Below, piece after piece: positions 57,699-64,000 of a stretch of 64,000 nt of DNA. The DNA comes from Streptococcus mitis (GTDB lineage: Bacteria > Bacillota > Bacilli > Lactobacillales > Streptococcaceae), in the NCBI GenBank assembly GCA_001914195.1, contig MKYF01000017.1:1-64000 (forward strand), written 5' to 3'. The notes beneath the pieces were generated by a model that saw only the letters and a program-made list of their open reading frames with translations, was not told where the DNA came from and made no database searches. The translations under genes and the position numbers were made by a program. Numbering within the stretch: the first letter of the stretch is position 1; each line of letters starts with the position of its first letter.

Positions 57699-60395
57699 AT
57701 GTCTCTTCAAAAATTAGAAAACTATAGTAATAAAGCTGTCGTGCAAGAAGAAGTATTGATTTTAACAGAATTGTTAGAAGATATCACTAAAAATATGCTT
57801 GCCCCAGAGACTTTTGCAAAAATCATGGAGTTGAAAGAATTATCAACTCAAGAAGATTATCAGGGCTTGAACCAATTGGTTACGAGTCTGTCAAATGATG
57901 AAATGGCTTATATTTCACGCTATTTCTCTATCTTGCCTCTTTTGATTAATATTTCAGAAGACGTGGATTTGGCCTATGAAATCAACCATCAAAATAATAT
58001 CGATCAAGATTATCTTGGGAAATTATCAGCAACGATCAAAATGGTTGCAGAAAAAGAAAATGCAGTTGAAATTCTAGAACATTTGAATGTTGTCCCTGTT
58101 TTGACTGCCCATCCAACACAAGTACAACGTAAGAGTATGTTGGATTTGACCAATCATATCCATACCCTCTTGCGTAAGTATCGTGATGTGAAATTAGGCT
58201 TGATTAATAAGGAAAAATGGCATAATGATCTCCGTCGTTATATTGAGATTATCATGCAGACAGATATGATTCGTGAAAAGAAATTGAAAGTTACCAATGA
58301 AATCACGAATGTTATGGAATACTACAATAGTTCATTCCTCAAGGCAGTTCCTCATTTGACTGCTGAGTACAAACGTCTGGCTAAAAAACATGGCTTGGAG
58401 TTGAAACATCCAAAACCAATTACCATGGGTATGTGGATTGGTGGAGACCGTGATGGGAATCCTTTTGTTACAGCAGATACCTTGAAACAATCTGCTATGA
58501 CTCAGTGTGAAGTCATCATGAACTACTATGATGAAAAGATTTACCAACTTTATCGTGAGTTCTCTCTCTCAACCAGTATTGTTAATGTAAGCAAGCAAGT
58601 CAGAGAAATGGCTCGTCAGTCTAAGGATAATTCGATTTATCGTGAAAAAGAGCTATACCGCCGTGCCTTGTTTGATATTCAATCAAAAATCCAAGCAACA
58701 AAAACCTATCTGATTGAGGATAAGGAAGTTGGGGCTCGCTATGAAACGGCCAATGATTTTTATAAGGATTTAATTACTATTCGTGATTCCCTCTTGGAAA
58801 ACAAGGGTGAAGCACTGATTTCTGGTGATTTTGTTGAGCTGATTCAGGCAGTTGAAATTTTTGGTTTTTATTTGGCTTCTATCGACATGCGTCAAGATTC
58901 TAGTGTTCATGAAGCCTGTGTAGCAGAACTTTTGAAATCAGCAGGTATTCATTCTCATTATAGCGAACTAAGTGAAGAAGAAAAATGCCAGCTTCTCTTG
59001 AAAGAATTAGAGGAAGATCCACGTATTCTTTCTGCCACTCACGTTGAAAAATCAGAGTTACTTGAAAAAGAATTGGCTATTTTCAAGGCTGCTCGTAAGT
59101 TGAAAGATAAGTTGGGTGATGACGTTATTCGCCAGACCATTATTTCACATGCAACTAGCGTATCTGACATGTTGGAATTGGCTATCTTGCTAAAAGAAGT
59201 AGGGTTAGTTGATAAAGAAAGAGCCCGTGTCCAAATCGTTCCTCTCTTTGAAACAATAGAGGACTTGGACCACTCAGAAGAAACCATGAGAGAATACCTT
59301 TCTCTTCCTCTTGCTAAGAAATGGATTGCTTCGCGCAATAACTACCAAGAAATCATGCTTGGTTACTCTGATAGTAATAAAGATGGTGGATACCTATCAT
59401 CATGTTGGACCCTCTACAAGGCTCAACAACAATTGACTGCTATCGGAGATGAATTTGGCGTTAAGGTTACCTTCTTCCATGGCCGTGGTGGGACTGTCGG
59501 TCGTGGTGGTGGACCAACCTATGAAGCCATCACCTCTCAACCGCTCAAGTCTATTAAGGATCGTATCCGCTTGACGGAGCAGGGTGAAGTAATTGGGAAT
59601 AAATACGGTAATAAAGACGCGGCTTACTATAACCTTGAAATGTTAGTATCTGCAGCCATTAACCGTATGATTACTCAGAAGAAGAGTGATACCAATACCT
59701 CAAATCGTTATGAAGCTATTATGGACCAAGTGGTGGACCGTAGTTACGATATCTACCGTGATTTAGTCTTTGGTAATGACCATTTCTATGATTATTTCTT
59801 CGAGTCAAGTCCAATCAAGGCTATTTCAAGCTTTAATATTGGTTCTCGCCCTGCCGCTCGTAAGACGATTACTGAAATCGGTGGTTTGCGAGCTATTCCT
59901 TGGGTATTCTCATGGTCACAAAGCCGTGTCATGTTCCCTGGCTGGTATGGTGTCGGATCAAGTTTCAAAGAATTTATTGATAAAAATCCAGAAAATATCG
60001 CTATCCTACGAGATATGTACCAAAATTGGCCTTTCTTCCAGTCACTTCTTTCAAATGTTGATATGGTCTTGTCAAAATCAAATATGAACATTGCTTTTGA
60101 ATATGCCAAACTGTGTGAAGATGAAGAAGTAAAAGCAATCTATGAGACTATTCTAAATGAATGGCAAGTTACCAAGGAAGTTATCTTGGCTATCGAAGGT
60201 TATGATGAACTCTTGGCTGAAAATCCATATCTAAAAGCAAGTTTGGATTACCGTATGCCTTACTTTAATATCCTCAACTATATCCAGTTGGAGTTGATTA
60301 AACGTCAACGCCGAGGAGAATTATCAAGCGACCAAGAAAAATTAATCCATACAACCATCAACGGAATTGCGACAGGATTGCGTAATTCAGGCTGA
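57699..60395 (+). CDS. ppc: phosphoenolpyruvate carboxylase
   Basis: Ppc makes oxaloacetate from PEP and bicarbonate, supplying aspartate and related amino acids. The 898-residue protein has the catalytic His region [14 protein letters not shown] near residue 141, the GGDRDGNPF loop near 249, the catalytic [16 protein letters not shown] near 594, and the C-terminal RNSG end (GLRNSG). The order ftsW-ppc appears co-directional with a 24-base gap; a terminator follows. Confidence 0.96.
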   Translation: MSLQKLENYSNKAVVQEEVLILTELLEDITKNMLAPETFAKIMELKELSTQEDYQGLNQLVTSLSNDEMAYISRYFSILPLLINISEDVDLAYEINHQNNIDQDYLGKLSATIKMVAEKENAVEILEHLNVVPVLTAHPTQVQRKSMLDLTNHIHTLLRKYRDVKLGLINKEKWHNDLRRYIEIIMQTDMIREKKLKVTNEITNVMEYYNSSFLKAVPHLTAEYKRLAKKHGLELKHPKPITMGMWIGGDRDGNPFVTADTLKQSAMTQCEVIMNYYDEKIYQLYREFSLSTSIVNVSKQVREMARQSKDNSIYREKELYRRALFDIQSKIQATKTYLIEDKEVGARYETANDFYKDLITIRDSLLENKGEALISGDFVELIQAVEIFGFYLASIDMRQDSSVHEACVAELLKSAGIHSHYSELSEEEKCQLLLKELEEDPRILSATHVEKSELLEKELAIFKAARKLKDKLGDDVIRQTIISHATSVSDMLELAILLKEVGLVDKERARVQIVPLFETIEDLDHSEETMREYLSLPLAKKWIASRNNYQEIMLGYSDSNKDGGYLSSCWTLYKAQQQLTAIGDEFGVKVTFFHGRGGTVGRGGGPTYEAITSQPLKSIKDRIRLTEQGEVIGNKYGNKDAAYYNLEMLVSAAINRMITQKKSDTNTSNRYEAIMDQVVDRSYDIYRDLVFGNDHFYDYFFESSPIKAISSFNIGSRPAARKTITEIGGLRAIPWVFSWSQSRVMFPGWYGVGSSFKEFIDKNPENIAILRDMYQNWPFFQSLLSNVDMVLSKSNMNIAFEYAKLCEDEEVKAIYETILNEWQVTKEVILAIEGYDELLAENPYLKASLDYRMPYFNILNYIQLELIKRQRRGELSSDQEKLIHTTINGIATGLRNSG

Positions 60396-60403
60396 TACCT
60401 ATC

Positions 60404-60435
60404 AAACTTCCTCTTTTCCATAGGGGAAGTTTTTG
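60404..60435 (+). terminator. intrinsic terminator after ppc
   Basis: AAACTTCC and GGAAGTTT pair, with T residues after, just past the ppc stop codon. Confidence 0.75.
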
Positions 60436-60463
60436 ATATTTCAAAAAAAATGTTAAAAGAGTC

Positions 60464-60491
60464 TTGACAAGTAGTTGAAAAATGATATAAT
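60464..60491 (+). promoter_or_regulatory. promoter of Trp T-box / trpXYZ
   Basis: A perfect TTGACA (60464-60469) and perfect TATAAT (60486-60491) are 16 bases apart, a strong sigma-A promoter. Confidence 0.85.
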
Positions 60492-60497
60492 TTAACC

Positions 60498-60735
60498 ATT
60501 CAGAAAAGTAATCATACAAACTTTTTAGAGAGTCTGTGGTAGCTGAAAACAGATATGTGATGATGATGAAAATTGGGCTGAATGTTATTTAGAATTTGAA
60601 ATCATAAAAATTCGGTGAGCACACCTTACAGTGCATCTCGTTATTGCGAGACAGAGCGATAGGGAAATTCCCTATAATTGAGGTGGTACCGCGCATCGAC
60701 GTCCTCACACAAGTTTTTTGTGTGAGGATTTTTTT
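60498..60735 (+). ncRNA. T-box leader (probable tryptophan specificity)
   Basis: The leader has the T-box sequence GGTGGTACCGCG (60682-60694 region), a Stem I with AGAGAGTCTGTGGTAGCTG, and a strong terminator: CCTCACAC (60703-60710) and GTGTGAGG (60720-60727) followed by T residues. In the specifier region AATTGGGC contains TGG followed by G, in the place expected for the specifier codon, so tryptophan is the probable ligand tRNA. This agrees with the trpXYZ-type transporter that follows. Confidence 0.87.
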
Positions 60736-60748
60736 GATGGAGGTTAGT

Positions 60749-60808
60749 ATGGAAAGAAAACGATGGCGTCGCTTGTTTATACTCAATGAAAATCAAAGTA
60801 CAAACTAG
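60749..60808 (+). CDS. 19-codon ORF between T-box and BOX, possible leader or remnant
   Basis: GGAGG lies 5 bases before ATG 60749. The ORF encodes MERKRWRRLFILNENQSTN, very basic and with one Trp codon. Its 3' half (from ATACTC) is made of the BOX element that starts at 60779. It may be a regulated leader peptide, a truncated older gene, or untranslated. Confidence 0.4.
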   Translation: MERKRWRRLFILNENQSTN

Positions 60809-60928
60809 GAAGCTAGCCGCAGGTTGCTCAAAGCACTGCTTTGAGGTTGTGGATAGAACTGACGAAGTCAGTAACCATAGCTACGGCAAAGTGAAGCTGA
60901 AGTGGTTTGAAGAGATTTTCGAAGATTA
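60779..60928 (-). repeat. BOX element (reverse orientation, with one B module)
   Basis: Read on the minus strand this has the usual BOX landmarks (CTTCGAAAATCTCTTCAAAC, CCTCAAAGCAGTGCTTTGAG, CTAGCTTCCTAGTTTG, ending TGAGTATA). It lies between the T-box/ORF and trpX, inside the operon's 5' region. Confidence 0.9.
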
Positions 60929-60973
60929 TTAGATAAGTGAAGTATTTTAAAGGAATAAAAAAGGAGAAATAGA

Positions 60974-61969
60974 ATGAAAAATAAACGTTTAATTGGAATT
61001 ATCGCTGCATTAGCAGTCTTAGTAGCAGGAAGCTTGATTTACTCTTCAATGAATAAACCAGAAGCTAAGAATGAGAAGAAAGTTGCCAAAGTTGGTGTCC
61101 TTCAGTTTGTGAGCCATCCATCTCTTGACTTGATTTATAAAGGGATTCAAGATGGACTTGCAGAAGAAGGTTATAAAGATGACCAGTTGAAGATTGACTT
61201 TATGAACTCAGAAGGTGACCAAAGTAAGGTTGCGACAATGAGTAAACAATTGGTTGCAAATGGGAATGACCTTGTGGTTGGTATTGCAACGCCAGCTGCT
61301 CAAGGTTTGGCAAGCGCCACAAAAGACCTACCTGTTATCATGGCTGCTATTACAGACCCAATCGGTGCTAACTTGGTCAAAGATTTGAAAAAACCAGGTG
61401 GCAACATTACAGGGGTATCTGACCACAATCCAGCTCAACAACAAGTTGAACTCATCAAAGCTTTGACACCAAATGTGAAAACAATCGGAGCTCTTTACTC
61501 AAGTAGCGAAGACAATTCAAAAACTCAAGTTGAAGAATTTAAGGCTTATGCTGAAAAAGCAGGTTTGACAGTGGAAACATTTGCAGTTCCTTCAACAAAT
61601 GAAATTGCTTCAACAGTTAATGTTATGACTAGCAAGGTCGATGCTATCTGGGTTCCAATTGATAACACCATTGCATCAGCTTTTTCAACAGTTGTATCAA
61701 GCAACCAATCAGCTAAAAAACCAATTTATCCAAGCGCGACTGCAATGGTAGAAGCTGGTGGTTTGGCATCAGTTGTAGTTGACCAACATGATCTCGGTGT
61801 GGCAACAGGTAAAATGATTGCACAAGTTTTGAAAGGTGCAAAACCAGCTGATACTCCAGTCAATGTCTTTTCAACTGGTAAGTCAGTGATTAATAAAAAA
61901 TTGGCACAAGAGCTAGGTATTACGATTCCTGAATCTGTTCTTAAAGAAGCAGGACAAGTGATTGAATAA
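60974..61969 (+). CDS. trpX: ABC transporter substrate-binding protein, tryptophan (TrpX type)
   Basis: This 331-residue protein has the ABC_sub_bind (DUF534) fold that captures tryptophan or tyrosine outside the cell: VAKVGVLQFVSHPSLDLIYKGIQDGLAEEGY near residue 40, IATPAAQGLASATKDLPVIMAAITDPIG, and the pattern AIWVPIDNTIASAF. An N-terminal membrane segment (residues 5-25) anchors it; no lipobox cysteine is seen. The preceding T-box and gene order support the Trp assignment, which is inferred. Confidence 0.88.
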   Translation: MKNKRLIGIIAALAVLVAGSLIYSSMNKPEAKNEKKVAKVGVLQFVSHPSLDLIYKGIQDGLAEEGYKDDQLKIDFMNSEGDQSKVATMSKQLVANGNDLVVGIATPAAQGLASATKDLPVIMAAITDPIGANLVKDLKKPGGNITGVSDHNPAQQQVELIKALTPNVKTIGALYSSSEDNSKTQVEEFKAYAEKAGLTVETFAVPSTNEIASTVNVMTSKVDAIWVPIDNTIASAFSTVVSSNQSAKKPIYPSATAMVEAGGLASVVVDQHDLGVATGKMIAQVLKGAKPADTPVNVFSTGKSVINKKLAQELGITIPESVLKEAGQVIE

Positions 61970-61977
61970 TCTGTAAT

Positions 61978-62009
61978 GGAGGAGTTGGGGACATCTCCTC
62001 CAATTTTTT
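61978..62009 (+). terminator. terminator-like hairpin between trpX and trpY
   Basis: GGAGGAG (61978-61984) and CTCCTCC (61995-62001) form a 7-bp stem followed by six T residues. It lies 9 bases after the trpX stop and may end part of the transcripts, raising the dose of the binding protein. Confidence 0.7.
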
Positions 62010-62044
62010 ACAATAGAAATCATATAGAAAAGGTTAAGAAACAG

Positions 62045-62911
62045 ATGATATTATCTATTATTTCTCAAGGATTTGTCTGGGCTATTTTAGGTCTGGGAAT
62101 CTTTATGACATTTAGGATTTTGAACTTTCCAGATATGACGACAGAAGGTTCCTTCCCTCTTGGGGGAGCTGTTGCTGTCACTCTGATAACCAAAGGTGTG
62201 AATCCTTTTTTAGCGACACTTGTTGCTGTAGGAGCAGGTTGTTTGGCTGGTATGGCAGCAGGCCTTCTTTATACAAAAGGGAAGATCCCAACCTTGCTCT
62301 CAGGGATTTTGGTGATGACTTCCTGTCACTCTATCATGCTCTTGATTATGGGACGTGCGAATTTAGGCTTGCTTGGAACTAAGCAAATTCAGGATGTTTT
62401 ACCTTTTGATTCAGACTTGAACCAACTCTTGACAGGTCTCATCTTTGTCAGTCTTGTTATTGCTCTCATGCTCTTTTTCTTGGATACCAAACTAGGACAA
62501 GCCTATATTGCTACAGGTGACAATCCTGATATGGCTAGAAGTTTCGGGATTCATACTGAACGCATGGAGCTCATGGGATTGGTCTTATCAAATGGTGTGA
62601 TTGCCCTTGCAGGAGCTCTCATTGCCCAGCAAGAAGGGTATGCTGATGTATCTCGAGGAATTGGGGTTATCGTTGTGGGGCTTGCAAGTTTGATTATTGG
62701 AGAAGTTATCTTCAAGAGTTTGAGCTTGGCAGAACGTCTGGTTACCATTGTTGTAGGTTCTATCGCTTATCAATTCTTAGTGTGGGCAGTTATTGCGCTT
62801 GGCTTTAATACAAGTTACCTTCGTTTGTACAGCGCCGTGATTTTAGCAGTCTGCCTCATGATTCCAACATTTAAGCAAACAATCTTGAAAGGAGCCAAAT
62901 TAAGCAAATGA
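62045..62911 (+). CDS. trpY: ABC transporter permease, tryptophan (TrpY type)
   Basis: This 288-residue membrane subunit has about eight helices and the branched-chain-type permease fold: FMTFRILNFPDMTTEGSFPLGGAV at residues 23-46 and the coupling helix TERMELMGLVLSNGVIALAGALIAQQEG near 187. I chose ATG 62045 since it lies after the terminator hairpin and gives the family N-terminus MILSIISQGFVWAILG; the open frame begins at 61976 in the hairpin. It overlaps trpZ by four bases. Confidence 0.87.
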   Translation: MILSIISQGFVWAILGLGIFMTFRILNFPDMTTEGSFPLGGAVAVTLITKGVNPFLATLVAVGAGCLAGMAAGLLYTKGKIPTLLSGILVMTSCHSIMLLIMGRANLGLLGTKQIQDVLPFDSDLNQLLTGLIFVSLVIALMLFFLDTKLGQAYIATGDNPDMARSFGIHTERMELMGLVLSNGVIALAGALIAQQEGYADVSRGIGVIVVGLASLIIGEVIFKSLSLAERLVTIVVGSIAYQFLVWAVIALGFNTSYLRLYSAVILAVCLMIPTFKQTILKGAKLSK

Positions 62912-63666
62912 CAGCAATTGTAGAATTAAAAAATGCAACCAAAGTCGTTAAAAATGGCTTTGATGAAGAAAAGATTATTTTAAATGATGTTTCCTTAGAA
63001 ATTTTTGAACGGGACTTTATCACGATTTTGGGTGGAAATGGTGCTGGTAAATCAACTCTTTTTAATACTATTGCAGGAACTTTATCACTAACCAGTGGAA
63101 CTATCCGTATTTTAGGTGAGGATGTTACCAAGTTTTCACCAGAGAAGAGAGCCAAGTATCTGTCTCGAGTCTTCCAAGATCCCAAGATGGGGACAGCTCC
63201 TCGTATGACAGTGGCAGAGAATCTCTTGATTGCCAAATTTCGTGGTGAAAAGCGTGGATTGTTACCACGACGCTTGACTAGTTATAAGGATGAATTTCAA
63301 GCGACCATTGAAAAAGTGGGAAACGGTCTTGAGAAACACTTGAATACACCGATTGAGTTCTTATCAGGTGGACAAAGACAGGCTTTGAGTCTCTTGATGG
63401 CAACCTTGAAGCGTCCTGAATTACTCTTGTTAGACGAGCATACTGCAGCCCTTGATCCAAAGACCAGTGTGGCCTTGATGGAATTGACGGATGAATTTGT
63501 CAAGAAAGATCAGTTGACAGCGCTTATGATTACCCATCATATGGAAGATGCTCTTAAGTATGGCAATCGCTTAATTGTCATGAAAGAAGGACGAATTATC
63601 CAAGATTTGAAGCAAGAAGAAAAAGCAAAAATGAAAATCTCTGATTATTATCAACTCTTTGAATAA
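62908..63666 (+). CDS. trpZ: ABC transporter ATP-binding protein, tryptophan (TrpZ type)
   Basis: This 252-residue ATPase drives the preceding permease. Walker A is GGNGAGKST near residue 43, the Q-loop is RVFQDPKMGTAPRMTVAENL, the signature is LSGGQRQALSL, and Walker B is LLLLDEHTAALDP, with the unusual H after DE (DEHTAAL in place of DEPTSAL). The switch histidine is in MITHHM. It is coupled to trpY by the ATGA overlap. Confidence 0.9.
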   Translation: MTAIVELKNATKVVKNGFDEEKIILNDVSLEIFERDFITILGGNGAGKSTLFNTIAGTLSLTSGTIRILGEDVTKFSPEKRAKYLSRVFQDPKMGTAPRMTVAENLLIAKFRGEKRGLLPRRLTSYKDEFQATIEKVGNGLEKHLNTPIEFLSGGQRQALSLLMATLKRPELLLLDEHTAALDPKTSVALMELTDEFVKKDQLTALMITHHMEDALKYGNRLIVMKEGRIIQDLKQEEKAKMKISDYYQLFE

Positions 63667-63688
63667 AGTAGGGAAAATGCGTGAAATG

Positions 63689-63731
63689 GTTTACTTTTTT
63701 TCTGAAATAAAGTATACTATATAAAGTAAAC
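63689..63731. promoter_or_regulatory. dnaG promoter within inverted repeat
   Basis: TTTACT (63690-63695) and TATACT (63713-63718) are 17 bases apart. The left and right flanks are a perfect inverted repeat, GTTTACTTT (63689-63697) and AAAGTAAAC (63723-63731). AAAGTATAC also resembles AAAGTAAAC, so three related half-sites cover the promoter. Confidence 0.65.
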
Positions 63732-63755
63732 TATGATAACATGGAGGTATTGTGT

Positions 63756-64000
63756 ATGGTTGACAAACAAGTCATTGAAGAAATCAAAAACAATGCCAAC
63801 ATTGTGGAAGTCATAGGGGATGTGATTTCTTTACAAAAGGCAGGACGGAACTATCTAGGGCTCTGTCCTTTTCATGGTGAAAAAACACCTTCTTTTAACG
63901 TTGTAGAGGACAAGCAGTTTTACCACTGTTTTGGTTGTGGTCGCTCAGGTGATGTCTTTAAGTTCATCGAGGAGTACCAAGGGGTTCCCTTTATGGAGGC
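63756..64000 (+). CDS. dnaG: DNA primase, 5' part
   Basis: DnaG makes RNA primers at the replication fork. Only the first 81 codons are in the window. They contain the zinc-binding domain: CPFHGEKTPSF (C42, H45) and FYHCFGCGRSGD (C61, C64), the CHC2 type. ATG 63756 is 12 bases after GGAGG, and MVDKQVIEEIKNNANIVEVI is the usual N-terminus. The gene runs out of the window on the plus strand. Confidence 0.95.
   Translation, partial: MVDKQVIEEIKNNANIVEVIGDVISLQKAGRNYLGLCPFHGEKTPSFNVVEDKQFYHCFGCGRSGDVFKFIEEYQGVPFME

Overview
The window is chromosomal DNA of a low-GC Gram-positive coccus, most likely a mitis-group Streptococcus (S. mitis, S. oralis or S. infantis type, close to S. pneumoniae). The evidence is the choline-binding glucosaminidase LytB, the pavA-type rqcH, pmrA, late competence genes behind sigma-X boxes (comEA-comEC, coiA), a CtsR-controlled clpE, and three BOX repeats. 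No plasmid, phage, insertion sequence, CRISPR array, rRNA or tRNA gene was seen. From memory, blocks of genes here that sit apart in S. pneumoniae are adjacent, so this is probably not S. pneumoniae itself; the species call is inference.

Layout. 1-6.5 kb: clpE and a YkuJ-like gene (minus), an amino-acid ABC permease/ATPase pair, folD and nnrD. 6.5-14.5 kb: dacA (PBP3), an AI-2E-type permease, tuf, a small accessory cassette on the minus strand (2-TM protein plus secreted protein of unknown function), a DEAD-box helicase/oxidoreductase pair, and a YoaK-type membrane protein. 14.5-18.3 kb: rplU-prp-rpmA behind a structured leader, then LysR regulator-lspA-rluD. 18.3-30 kb: proB-proA-proC, tmk-holB-yabA-rsmI, trmFO behind a tandem-repeat leader, pyrH-frr, cvfB-yozE, phoH and a GNAT gene. 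30-37 kb: comEA-comEC, an ABC-2 transporter, and infC-rpmI-rplT behind an L20-type attenuator. 37-43 kb: gloA, pyrK-pyrD behind a PyrR attenuator, lytB and rqcH. 43-55 kb: ybeY-dgkA-era-mutM-coaE-pmrA-rpmG-secG-rnr-smpB-tehB, a run of overlapping or closely spaced genes, then coiA-pepF-O-methyltransferase. 55-64 kb: prsA, ftsW, ppc, a Trp T-box followed by the trpXYZ-type ABC transporter, and the 5' end of dnaG.

Control by RNA is prominent: an L21 leader, an L20/IF3 leader with an attenuator, a PyrR leader and a T-box. The strongest unexpected observation is that 68 nt of the rplU leader align without gaps (52 of 68 identical, by hand) with the BOX repeat near proC, with two compensatory changes in the central hairpin. 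Other points of interest are a 49-bp tandem hairpin repeat in the trmFO leader, a possible secreted-protein cassette with a cre-like site, a 19-codon ORF between the Trp T-box and a BOX element that supplies its 3' end, an inverted repeat bracketing the dnaG promoter, and an apparent ATA start for infC.

All identifications come from reading the sequence and remembered family signatures; no database search was run.
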